Positions 1 through 11,690 of a stretch of 64,000 nucleotides of DNA are shown here, one piece after another. Within the stretch, counting starts at the first letter, position 1, and every line of letters starts with the position of its first letter. Below the pieces are notes generated by a model, which was not told where the DNA came from, ran no database searches, and saw nothing but the letters and a program-made list of their open reading frames with translations. Where the stretch lies: positions 37,256,368-37,320,367 of the forward strand of contig OY740768.1 in the NCBI GenBank assembly GCA_963513935.1, read 5' to 3'. Made by a program: the position numbers and the translations under genes. This DNA is from Aphrophora alni. Its lineage: Eukaryota; Arthropoda; Insecta; Hemiptera; Aphrophoridae.

Positions 1-339
1 AAGTGCTAAGGAATGAATATTCATGTCTTTCTAAATTAGTTATAACAAGTAAAACACACTATTAACTTTGCATTATAATAACTTATGATTACAATTATTA
101 CTCGTGGGTTCAAAATTAAAAAAAAAAAAAAATTACTATTATGTCAGATTCTGATAGAGGAAAATACAAGTCAATTGATAACATACGGTCTCGAAAATTA
201 CTCACTGTTTTGTTCAAGTTAATTTCAGCATTGTCTCTAAATGCTTCCAAAGTATTGTCGATATACACAGAGATAGTTCTAAATACTAATAATTTAAAAT
301 AAATAGATTTTTTAGTTAATTTTAGTCCTTTGTGAATGA
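1..339. other. AT-rich noncoding stretch
   Basis: No reading frame, repeat family or RNA gene is recognised. An A-tract lies near 117-132. Confidence 0.6.
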
Positions 340-431
340 TATTTTTATTATGTGGCTACATGTTTCACTGCCAAAGGCAGCATCTTCAGACGAACTAATT
401 GTATGTCCACTTACAAAATATTACACTACAT
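340..431 (-). repeat. Hammerhead-like repeat fragment, separate family
   Basis: Read on the minus strand, this piece has CTGAAGA, then T, then a perfect six-pair hairpin GCTGCC/GGCAGT (one G-T pair) with loop TTT, then GAAAC. This is the same scaffold as family H elsewhere in the window, but the outer flanks do not pair as stem I and the sequence outside the core differs. It is probably a relic of a related retroelement family. Confidence 0.4.
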
Positions 432-1106
432 AAAATGTAGTTCTAAGGCAAAACAACAATGAATACTAATATTTTGGAAACAAAACATTGGTTATGAAAG
501 GGGGTCAAATTCTATAATTATTTTAACGTTATAATCTTCACACAGATTATCTCATAATTAAATCCACAGTATTTAATATCGTTGTAATGTGAAAGGGAGT
601 CCGTAGGTTTAAATTTGAGATAATAATCCAAATTTTAATATTAGTTTAAGAAAAAAATTTAAATGGAAATAAAAAATACAAACAGAAATGTATTTATAGA
701 AATAAAAAATTAAATGGGAGGAGGTGATTCAATTTTTTCTAAATTCTAAATAAGTCCAAATGTTTATTTTTTCAAGAAAATAATACTTTTTGAAACGAAA
801 ATGAATTACAACGAGCAATATACAAACTTTATCTGGATTTGAAAGATTATAACATGAAGAAATTATAAAACTAACGTGGTGATTTTCAAGGGATCAGTGT
901 AGTTAAGAACCAAATTACATTCAGCAACAGATTAATTGAACAAATTAATCACTTTAACCATCTAGAGAATATGATAATTTACAATTATGATGGAAATATG
1001 ATAAAAAAAACACATTTTATATGTTTTGTGAAAAGATCAACAGAACATAAACGATTAACGTAAGAAGAGACACAAAATTAAAGTTCTATATTACTGTGAC
1101 TGTAGT
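432..1106. other. AT-rich noncoding stretch
   Basis: Nothing coding or repeated within the window was recognised. Confidence 0.55.
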
Positions 1107-1392
1107 TGTGTTGTAGGGAAGCCAGACCTGGACAATCACGTCTAGACAGAGAGTAGAAATGAAGGCTTAGAAATGCGATGTTTTAGAAAAGCGAAAGGAT
1201 GTTTCAGAATTGACAACTGATAAACACCAGACCGTAAGAAAAGAATACAAATAAGCACTGACTTGGAAAAATAGCTATACATATTTTTCGTTGGAAGAAT
1301 CACGCGGAAAGAATGTAAAGACGATAAGAATCGTAAATCAACATAAAAAATAAATATCGGGAGACCTAAGAAAAATGGGCAGACTAATAAGT
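1107..1392 (+). pseudogene. RTE-like LINE relic, C-terminal part of ORF2
   Basis: Translated pieces match the end of the RTE/BovB-type reverse transcriptase polyprotein by recall of the family. Around 1117 the frame reads GSQTWTITSRQR, which corresponds to the usual YGSETWTLT block. At 1289-1315 it reads RWKNHAERM, the usual RWLGHVERM block. At 1359 it reads GRPKKNG, the GRPRKRW block. The order and spacing fit the family, but stops (for example after the KA near 1165) and frame changes break it. No upstream RT domain is visible, so this is a 5'-truncated dead copy. Confidence 0.7.
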
Positions 1393-2394
1393 ATTCTTTA
1401 AGTGTACTGAGAATCTTTAGAATTCTTTAGAACTGAGAATATCTAAGTGTAGAAAGTGAACAAGATTGTGATAATTTTTGCAAGTTTATAAGAACATACA
1501 AAACACCTGAAATACACTTTTATACTTTGTTTAAGTACATTTTTGTAGTCAAAAGTTCTCTAAATATTTTTTTCTTGAAGTCAAAACTTTATAAATTCGA
1601 TAAAGAAATTTCGGTTAAGTTCGTTCTCCAATGATGGGGTTATTATATTCTCTTTTGTATATTTGTCTATTGATTTCAAATCTGACTTTTAGAATAAAAT
1701 GCCAATGACGTCTTGCAATGACCTTATACTGTTGTCACCTTATATTGGAACTCAGTTATAAGTTAAACAACGAATTAAACAGGACGAGTCATTATGTGCT
1801 TGTGATATTTTAGTTATGGGTTTAGGGCACAAAATAAGGAAAAGGTTTCATACAAACATATCTAAAATGTTTCTTTCTGTCGTTCTCTTTGTGTTTTTTG
1901 AAAAAAATTGTAAATTTTGAAAATAATTAAATACTGAGTCCAAATTCGGTATATGCAGTCTATAACTTTTTATCAGTATACCAAAAACCAAGACTTTAAT
2001 GTTGAATATTTCTATAACCGTTAGTTTTTAAAAAACTACAAGAGACTAAATTTAATTGAATTGCAAGTTAAATGATGGATGTGGTGATTAGTATTTTATA
2101 TTATAGGTCAAAGAATAGCCAAGTTTTTAATAATAGAAGTATTTCTTGGTAATTTTTTAGGACACCCTGAAAATCATAATACCTTTTATTCTTTATTATT
2201 ATTGGGTGAATTACAAGTTACGTCTCATGAATAAAAGAACACTTTGAACTGAGGTGAACATTCGACGAACAAATTTCTCAGAACTTGAGAAATATTCATT
2301 CCAGAATAGGTTTGACCTTTGGAACAAATAATGACTTAGAATTAAATCAACTCCCGTTATAAAGTGATGATTATAAAAGTGAAAACATCAACAG
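1393..2394. other. AT-rich noncoding stretch
   Basis: No feature recognised. Short repeats of 'gagaatctttagaattc' type occur near 1405-1440 but do not form an array. Confidence 0.5.
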
Positions 2395-2592
2395 AGCCTA
2401 GTAGTCTAGGGGTGTGGTGGAAACTAAAATCCATTGCCAAAGGAAAGAACCCTGGGCTGAGCAGTCAAAACTAAAAAGGTGATTAGAAAAAATCACCACT
2501 TGCTAACGTGAGTTGATTTATACTCTCGAAACGTTAAGTATTAGTTTTTATACACACAAATGTCCGATTAAACCGTATTAATAATATTAACA
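2395..2592 (+). repeat. Dispersed repeat P2, plus copy
   Basis: This segment shares with 43480-43800 and 33880-33960 the block GAGTTGATTTATACTCTCGAAACG and the following ATTAAACC(A/G)TATTAATAATAT. The ACTCTC/GAGAGT arms form a hairpin next to GAAAC, as in family H. Here the left arm is decayed, reading GTGAGT. It is probably a Penelope-type terminal fragment; no coding sequence is attached. Confidence 0.5.
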
Positions 2593-3504
2593 CTATGCCA
2601 TTATCAAACAACTTTAACATTTGCTTATCTTCTCGGTGTTATAGTCAATTACCAAGAAATATTTTTTCTGTCAATAAAGACATCTTCATCAATAAAAATC
2701 CAATACATGTGGGTGTTTCGTATTTTTACTTCCTAAAACCAACGATTTTTGAGATATTCCACATTAAACATTTTAAACAATCCCCCCCCCCCATTTAGAA
2801 AATGTAGGAAATAAAGTCTAGGTTTTTAGGGTAACTGGTAAAAGATTACATAACAAATTTGTATACCAAATGCAGACTCAATATCTCATCTATTTCCAAA
2901 AATATAAATTTGTTTAAGAACATACAGAAAGTCAGATGGAAAACGGATTAATTTAAATATTTCAGGTTCTAGACTTACGTTCCAAAAGCAACCATCATCT
3001 CCAATATGCATTACAACAATTAGAAGTTATGTGTTATTTAATAAACTCTTCAAAGAAATGTTAAATTAATTTGTAAATAAGTTACTAATGAAGGTATTCA
3101 TCCAGTTTTATCATTTATATAACATTCAATTATGAAATAATGAATATGTGCCCTGATGTCCTGATTCTGTCGGAAGTTGGAGGCTGCACGCATGGTTGCA
3201 CATTAAAGCAAACAATACAGTTATTCAGAGCTTGAATTCAATATTGAATCGATTGTCTGAAGCTAAATAGAATTTATTGGATTTTACTTCTGAATGGTCT
3301 ATTTTAATACATTTAAATAAAGCAAAATTCTTTTCGTACAAAGGTGAAGGTCTTTATTATTATGACGTCAATATTGTACTGTATAAAGGATTTAGAAGGT
3401 CACAGTGTATTTAATGTATTACATTTCAGTGAAAAACAAAGTAGTTAATCATTTGCAATACGGTTTTATTTCACCAAATAAATATTTGGTTTCTTTTTTC
3501 TTAT
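2593..3504. other. Noncoding stretch with a poly-C run
   Basis: An 11-base C run lies at 2782-2792. The sequence after it (CTAGGTTTTTAGGGTAACTGG, around 2818) is similar to the sequence near 47970, which also follows a poly-C run, so this may be a decayed R2-type repeat. A 67-codon open frame at 2595 has no protein-like character. Confidence 0.45.
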
Positions 3505-3752
3505 GGGTTAAAGACGAAAATCTTTCGGTCGGTCATCCATCGCCTTACAAAAAGAAGAAAAGAGCTTAAAATATGGATTTTTAGCCCTCGAATACTTTAA
3601 TAGCGTCAGAAGAGAACAAGAGTTGGTCAAGAAAAACGTGATAAGTGAGTTGAAAAAAGGGATCTAACCCAAAACTACATGAAAAGATGTAGATCCAGTT
3701 TGGATCTTCGGGATTGCCTCACTTCGTACTTACTGGGCTCCTAAGGGTAATA
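3505..3752 (+). repeat. Dispersed coding-like repeat R4, copy a
   Basis: This is one of about five copies of a repeat that encodes a recognisable but unidentified peptide. Here the frame reads ALEYFNSVRREQEL from 3584, then reaches stops after KKGI. The same peptide is intact in the copy at 8551-8739. Upstream, the CATCGCCTTA block is shared with 56343-56440. I do not recognise the protein; repetition suggests it is part of a transposon ORF. Confidence 0.55.
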
Positions 3753-4554
3753 TTTGTTTTAATTTTCTGATCATTGAAATTATGCTTTTTAGGTTTTAAA
3801 AGCATTTATTACAAATTTGAGACATCAAAAGTTGATACAATTTTCCCATATTCTCTAAAGGAGCCGAAAAAGAATAATCTGTAATGGCTTTTACATATTT
3901 TGCATAAATATCAATTTTCTCGTCTGCTAAGTTCACAAAGATAACAATGATTTCTTGACATTTGGTTTCTGTATCTGACGTCTTGAACGTTTTGAATTAA
4001 ATATTGTATTTGAAATTTTAGTATTTTTTCAATTTGAATGTTGTGGTAAGTCTCGGTTCACGTGGTTTAAGACTAGTAAGTGTTTTAGTTCAATAAGTAT
4101 TCAATTATAATAAGAAATATAATATTAAAATATTAGTTGATAATTCCCCTAACCGTAGTTACAAAAAAAACTAAAAACACAATAATTACAATTATTATTA
4201 TATAGTTTATTCCCTTAAATACTCTGATGTACATTTTGATAACATAGTTATCCCCACCAGGCAGGTTCTACAGTTAATCTAGAATTAACATTTAAATCTA
4301 AGCTAACATTTATGATGTCCTACCGCCCTCCACTCCATGGATGTATCAACCAATAAACTTGAAGTTATTGTGAATTTCACTACATTGAAGATTGTATCAG
4401 ATATATTGTTGTAGATATATTATATAGTTCATCTGGATAAGGTTTTGGATATATTACAATGACATTTGGCTAAAGCAGCTGTATTTGATTTATTTATATT
4501 GTGGTGGTATTATTGTTGCACATTGGCATCGTCTCTTGTAGTTTAGTGTTACGA
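3753..4554. other. AT-rich noncoding stretch
   Basis: No gene or window-internal repeat recognised. Confidence 0.5.
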
Positions 4555-4612
4555 AGGTTTCATTTATTGAAGATGATGACTTAGTTGCTGAAACGTTGCC
4601 TTAAACGTTTTG
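4555..4612 (+). repeat. Hammerhead-like repeat fragment
   Basis: The sequence TTGAAGA, T, a GATGAC/GTTGCT hairpin with loop TTA, then GAAAC follows the same scaffold as family H. Position 3 of the core is U instead of C, and one stem pair is A-C, so it is probably a decayed copy from another family. Confidence 0.35.
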
Positions 4613-4626
4613 TCAATTTTATAGTC

Positions 4627-4650
4627 AATAATAATAATAATAATAATAAT
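4627..4650 (+). repeat. (AAT)n microsatellite
   Basis: A run of about eight AAT/ATA units directly follows the hammerhead-like fragment. A TTATTATATATATT stretch follows. Confidence 0.9.
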
Positions 4651-5777
4651 TATTATATATATTCAGCTTTGGACTAAAATATTGCTTCCATTTTAACCCC
4701 ATTTTCATGAAAGTTTGAAGAATATAATAATAACAAATAACAATGTGTTACAACAATGTCGAAAGTATAAATTTTCGTTTCATATATATTCAAGACCAAA
4801 ACCACAAAACAAAGAATTAAAGGGTGTTCAACGTAAGTCACTCTTGTTCAATATAAATGTTTGAACTGCTTTTCATCAATTTTGTTTATTATTTTTATTA
4901 ATATTTTAAGTGCCTAGTTGTAAACAACGTGTAGAATTTGGGTTTTTGATCCACAAACTAATTTTAAAACTCTTTAACAATATACAAAAACATGATAAAT
5001 GTTTTTTCTCCGTCTATTGTTTGCTCTTATGGAAAAAAATAATGTTTTTGATTAATATTTTATTTTTGTTCTGTTAAATCTAGTAATGTTTATGATTATT
5101 GAGACCTTATACAAGAATTTGTTAAGAAATTTTATTGTTTTTTCTACTGGGAAATATAGCCACATCTGTAATTCTTGAATTACATTTTTGTATTGTTAAA
5201 AAAGGTGATTTGAGAAAAATACAAAATGCAGTGGAATACGGAATAGAACTACATTTCACCACCTCACTTATAGTTTTGGTTTATAACCCTATTTTTCATC
5301 TTTCCTTTGACGTCATTCCTGAACAACTATTTAAACTGAACAACTGAGAGATTTTTCGTTTTTTCTTACAGTCAAATTTACTCATAAGTGTTTGAAATTT
5401 AAATATTAGAAAACAAATTATCGTCTACATTAAATTTATACTGTCATATTTATACTGTGAGTTTTTACCTAGATTAAAAAAAATTACATTACGCTTCTAT
5501 TAAATAATATACAATTATTTTCTTTCATAAATCAAGATTACGCCACCTTGAAACCGGACTTGGATATGGCTAAGCAGTTCATTTTCATTTCACACCTAGT
5601 CTAGTTATCCAGGAGTGCAGCTGGTTTTCAAGAGAAAGTGATTTTATTGGTGATTGCATTCACTTTTCATAAATGACTTTGAACACCTTACATCATTTAG
5701 TTAGTCCTTATCATATCCCTTATTATCTAAAGTTGAACCATAATTACTTAAGAATACAAATCTACGATCAAAGTCGA
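4651..5777. other. AT-rich noncoding stretch
   Basis: Nothing recognised. A 70-codon open frame at 5135-5347 has AT-driven composition and no detectable domain. Confidence 0.5.
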
Positions 5778-5836
5778 TTAAACCGAAACAGATTTTCATC
5801 TCGAGCGGCATCTTCAGACTTAGTTGGTGCAGCTTA
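5778..5836 (-). repeat. Hammerhead-like repeat fragment
   Basis: On the minus strand it reads CTGAAGA, T, then GCCGCTCGAG, and GAAAATC. The core start and stem 5' arm fit the family H scaffold, but the 3' arm is lost. It is a weak relic. Confidence 0.3.
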
Positions 5837-6069
5837 AAATATTAGTTAATCAATGACGCAGTTTCCCAGTAATCACGTAACTTATTTAAAATGAAATAAA
5901 CTAATTTCCATGTAACTAGAATGGATCAGGATGCAGACCGTAAAGATCTGGAATTTTAAAATTCATTCTGTGAGTTAAGAATTTGAAGTCAAATGTAACC
6001 CAATCAAACATTACATATTTTTGTAATGTGTAGGGTTATAATTATTTATTTTCTCGGTGATTAAACTTA

Positions 6070-6260
6070 GGACGTGCTTTGGTCTCTTTTACGCCGTCTT
6101 TACTTAATCACCATCAGCTGGTGCCTTCAGATGCTCTTCTAGGCCCTGCATCCACCTTTCCTCAGCTTTCCACATTTCCTCTTACCTTCCATTCTATCAC
6201 ACAGCAGCTTCCTTGTCACTTATCTGTCCCATGTGACAAAGCCAGATCAACCATCGGAAC
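6070..6260 (-). pseudogene. RTE-like LINE relic, C-terminal end
   Basis: On the minus strand one frame reads FRWLIWLCHMGQISDKEAAV, then after stops KAEERWMQGLEEHLKAPADGD. These correspond, by recall of the family, to the RWLGHVARM...GRPRKRWMDNVEEDL...LGV..W C-terminal region of RTE-type polyproteins. The region is interrupted by stops and has no upstream domains. An 83-codon plus-strand frame over the same bases (6079-6330) is its antisense shadow. Confidence 0.6.
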
Positions 6261-7403
6261 TTCACGAATTTCACGAAGTTTTATTTTTTCTGAGAATATT
6301 TTCGATTCCTCTGTTTCATCTTATCTCTAAACCTTTCACTTTATTTCACAAAACAATTGAGTCTCCTTAAAACTTTTCATTCACAGACATGAAAAGTACT
6401 CTCGTATCTAACGGAAATGGTCAACGTATCCTATCCATAAGATACAGGAGTCTCTTACAGTTTGAAAATGACTGCATTTCTTTAGTTTAAATAGAAATAG
6501 AAAAATATTGTTTTTTCTCTGCTTTTCTTTGGGTAGATCTGTATACCACAAGACTCGTGTATCCTCTTTGAAAAGTTTCACTTTCCATAGGTGAAATAGT
6601 GAATAAATAACATCACACAAAAACATGATACATTTAAATATAGGAATACCACATATTAAAAAAAAAAAACACGAAAGATTCAAAATTAAACAATGTCAGT
6701 GTTACAATGGAAAGTTGTAATTATAGGAAACATTTGTTTACTAGTTGTTTCCTATTCTAAATCCAAGACGCAGCAAAATGATTGAACTATTTTTCTTATT
6801 AAATATTGTTCAATGTTTCTAAAATCCAAGAAGGCGAAAAAGTTTTTTAAACTACTGTACAAAAAAGTATAACTTTTTAAACTATGTAGATCCGCATTTG
6901 TTTCTTCCTTCAAGTACCTCTCTACGTGGTAGTATTAATATTTAGTATTAAATCAAATCAATAAATATTTTATTGACATATTCATATGAGATTTGAGCTT
7001 CAATTGTACATTTTGGATTGTTTCGTAGGTTTAAAGGATTCCCGTTTAACTTAGTTAATGAATATCAAATACTGACAATGTTAAAGCAACTCTACTATAA
7101 GTAAATTACTACAATAAAACAGTCTGAGCTAAGTGAGAGCTCTCGTATTTATTATGTATTTTATGTGGTTTATGTATTATTTTAAAAATAAATTATTGTT
7201 AATAAAGGCCATATTAACATCGTTGTATGCTGATATAAAGTTGCATAAAATGAAATATTGTGCGACCTCAGATAACGTACAGAAGTCAACTTAAAACTTC
7301 CATAATTTTGAAATTTACCGACACATTATCCTTGACACATTTACACAATCTGATCCAAATTTGGTGTCAATTGGATTACATTTTCTTTTTAAAATGAAAG
7401 TGA
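6261..7403. other. AT-rich noncoding stretch
   Basis: No gene or shared repeat recognised. An A-run lies at 6659-6669. A 91-codon minus-strand frame at 6408-6683 lacks any domain or bias. Confidence 0.5.
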
Positions 7404-7550
7404 AACTTGAACACAATTTCTCACAAATAATACGTTCATTAAATCAACGCTTTTCAATGACAATGCCGCTATAACAACAAGATGGCGGCATTGCCGTTGA
7501 AACGCTTTTGATTTAATAACGTATTGTTTGTGAGAAATTGTGTTCAAGTT
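7404..7550. repeat. 147-bp palindrome made of two family H 3' parts
   Basis: Two 66-bp arms (7404-7469 and 7485-7550) are inverted copies with about six differences, separated by 15 bases. Each arm read outward contains GAAACGC-like sequence, a TTGATTTAAT block, and GTGAGAAATTGTGTTCAAGT, which is the family H downstream region. In the right arm the hairpin GCGGC/GCCGT with loop ATT keeps stem II, with a G-C pair where other copies have A-T. The arms meet inside the hammerhead, so the CUGA core is missing. Confidence 0.75.
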
Positions 7551-7687
7551 TAATTTTAAATCGTAAACATCTCACAAGTCAAGTTTAATATTTATTTACT
7601 CGTTCGTTTGTTATTGTACTTTCAGGAAATTGAAGTTTTCATAGCTTTCCTTTTAGTTGAGACAATTATAGTGCTAAAAACTTGAGT

Positions 7688-7725
7688 ATTATACTTAAAC
7701 ACTTGTTTATGTGTTTAAGTGTAAT
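7688..7725. repeat. 15-bp stem hairpin
   Basis: Arms 7688-7702 (ATTATACTTAAACAC) and 7711-7725 (GTGTTTAAGTGTAAT) pair fully with one G-T pair; the loop has eight bases. No T-run that would make it a terminator of known type. Function unknown. Confidence 0.7.
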
Positions 7726-8550
7726 CAAAATATACAAAACTGTTATGCGTGACATAAATCTGAACTTAAAACCGGAAGGGGAGAGGGGTATTGGTACCAA
7801 ACAGTTATTTGTTCCATCAAACATTTGATAATATTTTTGATATACAGAGTATTTTAGAACACCTGTATTGTGTGCAAACGTTTTGATCTAAGAAAGTAGT
7901 GTAAAGTTTTACCAGACTAATTTTTATATAAAGAATTTTGGGGAAAAAAATTCCAAATTTGGGAACTGAAGAAGTCATATATGGGGGTGGGGTAGTTTAT
8001 ACAATTTTTCTAAAGGAAACATAAGTGAAGTTTTAATATTTCATTTTAATATTTTGTAAAATTTGTTATCCCTCACTATTTTAAAAATGGCGATCCGAAA
8101 TATCTGAATGTGTTGTATATTACATTCATCTGCATTTAATTTTTCTTTTTAAAATTAATAAAATATCAAAGTATTCATAGCTCTTTAAATGATATGTCAC
8201 AATTCCAGTTTTAAAAAAATAACCCTTGAAATTCAAATACCTATATTTAAAACTTTTTATTTCACGTAATAAAGTGTATTGAGTTATATATCAAATGAAA
8301 GATAATTTAAAACTAAAGATTTTTATATTTACAGTTTATGATATCTTGCTTAGTTTCAAAATGAAAAACAAAAAGCTTTATTTTTACTAGTGTTTCTTTA
8401 TAGTACAAGACAAAAGAAGAGAGATTTCTCTATACATTTGAACATCTCTAGAAACATACCTTTCAATATTCTAAAAAAAACTATTTTCTCTAAATTATTC
8501 AAATATAAATTAATGGAGGTAAAACTTTACACTAAGTTTTTAGCCGAAAC
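7726..8550. other. AT-rich noncoding stretch
   Basis: Nothing recognised. The 69-codon plus-strand frame at 8390-8599 overlaps the R4 repeat on the other strand and is not protein-like. Confidence 0.5.
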
Positions 8551-8739
8551 CTACTCCTTTTTCAGGGGTTCACTTAATGTGACTACACGGGTATGGTAAT
8601 CCCAACGGATCCTAACTGAATCTACACCTTTTATTATCCATTCTTGGGTTAGATTCCTCTCTTTCATATTTTCTAACAGGTCTCTCTTAAAAAACTCTCG
8701 TTCTTTTCCTATTCTGAAGCTATTAGAGTATTCCAGGGC
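8551..8739 (-). pseudogene. Best-preserved ORF fragment of repeat R4 (copy b)
   Basis: The minus strand is open for 62 codons and ends with TAG at 8551-8553. It begins ALEYSNSFRIGKEREFFKRD and contains NMKERNLTQEW, then VRIRWDYHTRVVTL, and ends EPLKKE. The peptide is charged and helix-prone in its first half. The same tract recurs, broken, at 3584-3752, 25080-25185 and 56865-57050. No start codon is evident at this end, so it is the C-terminus of a longer frame. I cannot name the family. Repetition points to a mobile-element protein, though a repeated exon-derived fragment is possible. Confidence 0.5.
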
Positions 8740-8815
8740 TAGGGATCATTATTTTATGTTCTTACTTCGATCAACTGTTATTTATAAGCCGATTGTGATT
8801 GAAAGATATTTAGCA
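8740..8815 (-). repeat. R4 repeat, noncoding flank of copy b
   Basis: This part (AGGGATCATTATTTT and the TATAAGCCGATTGTGATTGAAAGA block) aligns with 56360-56440 in the same orientation. It adjoins the coding-like part. Confidence 0.45.
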
Positions 8816-9959
8816 TTAAAAAAAAGAAGCTTAAACCGTATACCCCGAACACATTCAAGCAACATCAAGCAAGAAGGTGGGCCTGTAACATCTGTTACAG
8901 TATAATAATAAATATAATTTGTATATATGGTGAACTGAATCATGATAAAACCAATAAACTAATTTAGGTTTATTTATATATCTTTATGTCTCTATTTATG
9001 GTGATTATTATACCCATATACCTTATAGCGTAATTAGTTATACTGACTAAGAGTTAGAAGTTTCAGTGTGAAGTTTTAAAATTCTAGGTATATTCTTATA
9101 TTAAATAATATTAGGGTGTTTTCAGTGTCGTATTTTTACTTTCACTTCGTTTTCAGAAAGTATCCTTAAATAAAAATTCCCAAAATAATTCCTTTCAGAG
9201 CAAGATGTAAAACGTCTGGAAATATACAATATTGACACAGTTAAACACAAAAGTGTATTTATTTACTAAGACAGATTTTAGAACATTCTGAAGTCATAAG
9301 TCAAATAACTGGCTATGAAAGCTAAAAATGAATCATTCCTATTCATAGGTCATAAAGTATACACATTCAACTGCTGGGCCAATCTAAAGAGCTTTTCCTT
9401 ATTGAAGTTACGAGTTTAACACATCATTAAATAAATTTATATTTATTGTTTATTAAAGCTTAGAAGGAAATTACATTTCTTATTCAAGAAGTATAAACAC
9501 AGTTATATACATTATTAGCATTAAGTTGTAATTTGGTTACAAGTTACTTTTATTTGTAAAATTTTAATAGTTAGTCTGTGAAGAACGAATATAGTATGAG
9601 TTTATTTTTGTATAAGAATAAAAAAGGAAGTAGAAATTAATAAAATTGTCCTATACATGCTTCTTAGTTGTGTAAAATGTTAATTATAAGTTAATGATTT
9701 ATAATAACTTAAAAAGAAAAGAAAATAACTAAATTATAGTGAGTAACAAAATAATATACATGTTATTGTACGGGTGAATTAAAATACATTTTTAAATACA
9801 AACATAGTTCTTGGCTTACAGTTTGGCGAAGGCATATTCAGTGAACAACCACTGTAAATAGCCTTCTCCTATCCCTACTTTCATATAGTTCTGATGTTTT
9901 TCCTGTAACCTGAAAACTACTTTCTACTCCCGTGCAGGTGCATCGTGCTTGATCAATTC
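8816..9959. other. AT-rich noncoding stretch
   Basis: Nothing recognised on either strand. Confidence 0.5.
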
Positions 9960-10740
9960 TGTCAGCCCTTTTTAACCAACTCCCTCTACTATATTGTCAT
10001 CCTTTTCTTCTGTTTTCAGCCTAACCCTACAGTGTAAAGCAATCAGTTTTGATGAGTAGAGACAAAGGTGTTGCATACGGAGCCTTTGGGATTTTTGTTG
10101 ACCTCTTACAGTATTGACCAAATTGGTGGCCTTACTCTTCGGCCTGGTGGGTGGACCCAGGGCAATCCCTACCCTAGCAGCTCGTAGGAAGAACACGGAG
10201 AGAAAAATGAAAGACAAGAAGCTTGTGGGGGTTGTCACTGGAAATCAACTTGGTGATAAAAAGAAGCATGTCCTCAGTGATAATTGTCATTAAGGGGAGT
10301 CCTTTGCTACTTCGAGATTTCCTCGACAACGAGGCGAGTAGAGGAAGGTCAAACAGTCCACTCAGGAGGAATCACACTCCTGATAAAAGAAGCATCTAAC
10401 AAAGAGAGGATAACAGGCAACCTGGAAATAGGAAGATCCCACTCCCGCCACTAAGATAATCTGCCAGGATAGATATCCCACTGAGAACGGTTTCGGGAAT
10501 AAGGTAGACTTAGGGAATAAAAAATGGAATCTGCAAATTCTGCCAAGAGCAGAAAAACACGATACTATCTATTAGTCGAATGTGGTGCAGTAATGTACAT
10601 AAAAGGGCTACGAGTCTGGGAAGGTGCCAAATTGATGTAGAGAACAAACCGTTAACCTTCTTCATACTGCACTTCCTAAAAGAGTTGGGGGAGTTGAAGT
10701 AGGGAGGGGGAGGGTTCACAATAGATCTCTAAAGGTCGAA
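9960..10740 (+). pseudogene. Degenerate non-LTR retrotransposon relic, C-terminal part
   Basis: This block is richer in GC than its surroundings. In 10520-10700 two plus frames together read CKFCQEQ, then YLLVECGAVM and GLRVWEG, then ILHFLKELGEL. This matches the usual LINE C-terminal layout of CRFC-EEEET, HLLxECxAL, LG and LLxFxxELGL, with a frame break between the first two. The 9960-10500 part is likely the same element, but I could not assign it. An 88-codon minus-strand frame (9972-10238) is probably a shadow. Confidence 0.5.
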
Positions 10741-10915
10741 GTGTATTTCAACCCCAAATCACTACTACATAATATAGTTACTATAACTTGAAAATAAAAC
10801 ACACAAAACTATATAAAACTAAATAAAAATAAAAACAGGTAATATATCTGCTGAAAATGTAAGAAAAGAAAATTAATTTGACGAATATTTTGACGTTAGA
10901 AGATAACTTGTATTG

Positions 10916-10918
<3 letters not shown>

Positions 10919-10970
<52 letters not shown>
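10919..10970. repeat. (TA)n microsatellite, 52 bp
   Basis: An uninterrupted TA run. Confidence 0.97.
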
Positions 10971-10972
<2 letters not shown>

Positions 10973-11079
10973 ATATAATTATTATTTTCTCACATATACA
11001 TAGTACAGTAATGTTATGTGATGTGAAAAAATATCGATTTAGAGTTGTTTGCGGATGTTGGTTCTCTGAACTTTGTCTG

Positions 11080-11690
11080 TCTGTTATCCGTCATATGTCC
11101 AGTATTCTGCAGGCCAAACTCGTGGACTGATTTAATGAAAAGTAGTATATCGATATTTTGGCAATATTTCGGGACTTTAAAAAAAACTTTTTTCGATAAC
11201 TTAAAATTGAGAGGTATATCATTAGTACTAAACCGGTTCTACCGATTTCGATCAAATTTTTCTCAAGCTTCTAAAGACCAAACTAAATGTATTGTTCGCT
11301 CTTATTCAAAAAAATACCAATTCGTAAAAAAATGTAATTGCTCAAAATTATCCCTACAGATTTCGTTCTAATTTTAGAGAAATGTGTACATAAATCCGTG
11401 GGATAATAGCAAGTAAAAATTATAACGTCTTTGGCTTAATTGTCAAAAATTAAAAAAAAGAAAATCGACATCATTAAGAGGCTTGATTTTAATAAAATAC
11501 TATTTACACTGACGAAATTGTGTTGAAGCAAGTTAAAGGGCCAATTTAAGTACATAAGTATTTTTTCAAAGATAGTGACTTGGGTTCATTTTGACTTTTT
11601 GCAGACAACTACAGAACTAGATTAAAAAAAAAAGTTTTGGTTGGTTTGGTTTTGTGGACGGTTGAGTGAGAAAGTTCGTGCAATGTCTTT
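11080..11690 (+). repeat. Dispersed repeat R2, copy 1
   Basis: R2 is recognised by ordered motifs: TGGACTGATTT, a CATATTT(C/T)GGGAC block, GATAACT(C/T)AAAATT, a CCGATTT(C/T)GATCAAATTTT block followed by TCTAA(A/G)GACC, TTCATTTTGACTTTTTG, and finally GAGTGAGAAAGTT(C/T)GTGCAA at 11665-11685. The same order occurs at 18710, 44100 and 59340. It has no coding capacity, and the 108-codon frame at 11045-11371 is accidental. Family unknown. Confidence 0.65.

Noticed and set aside
6079..6330. 83-codon plus-strand frame rich in Ser/Pro/Leu
   Set aside because: It is antisense to an RTE-like LINE relic on the minus strand.
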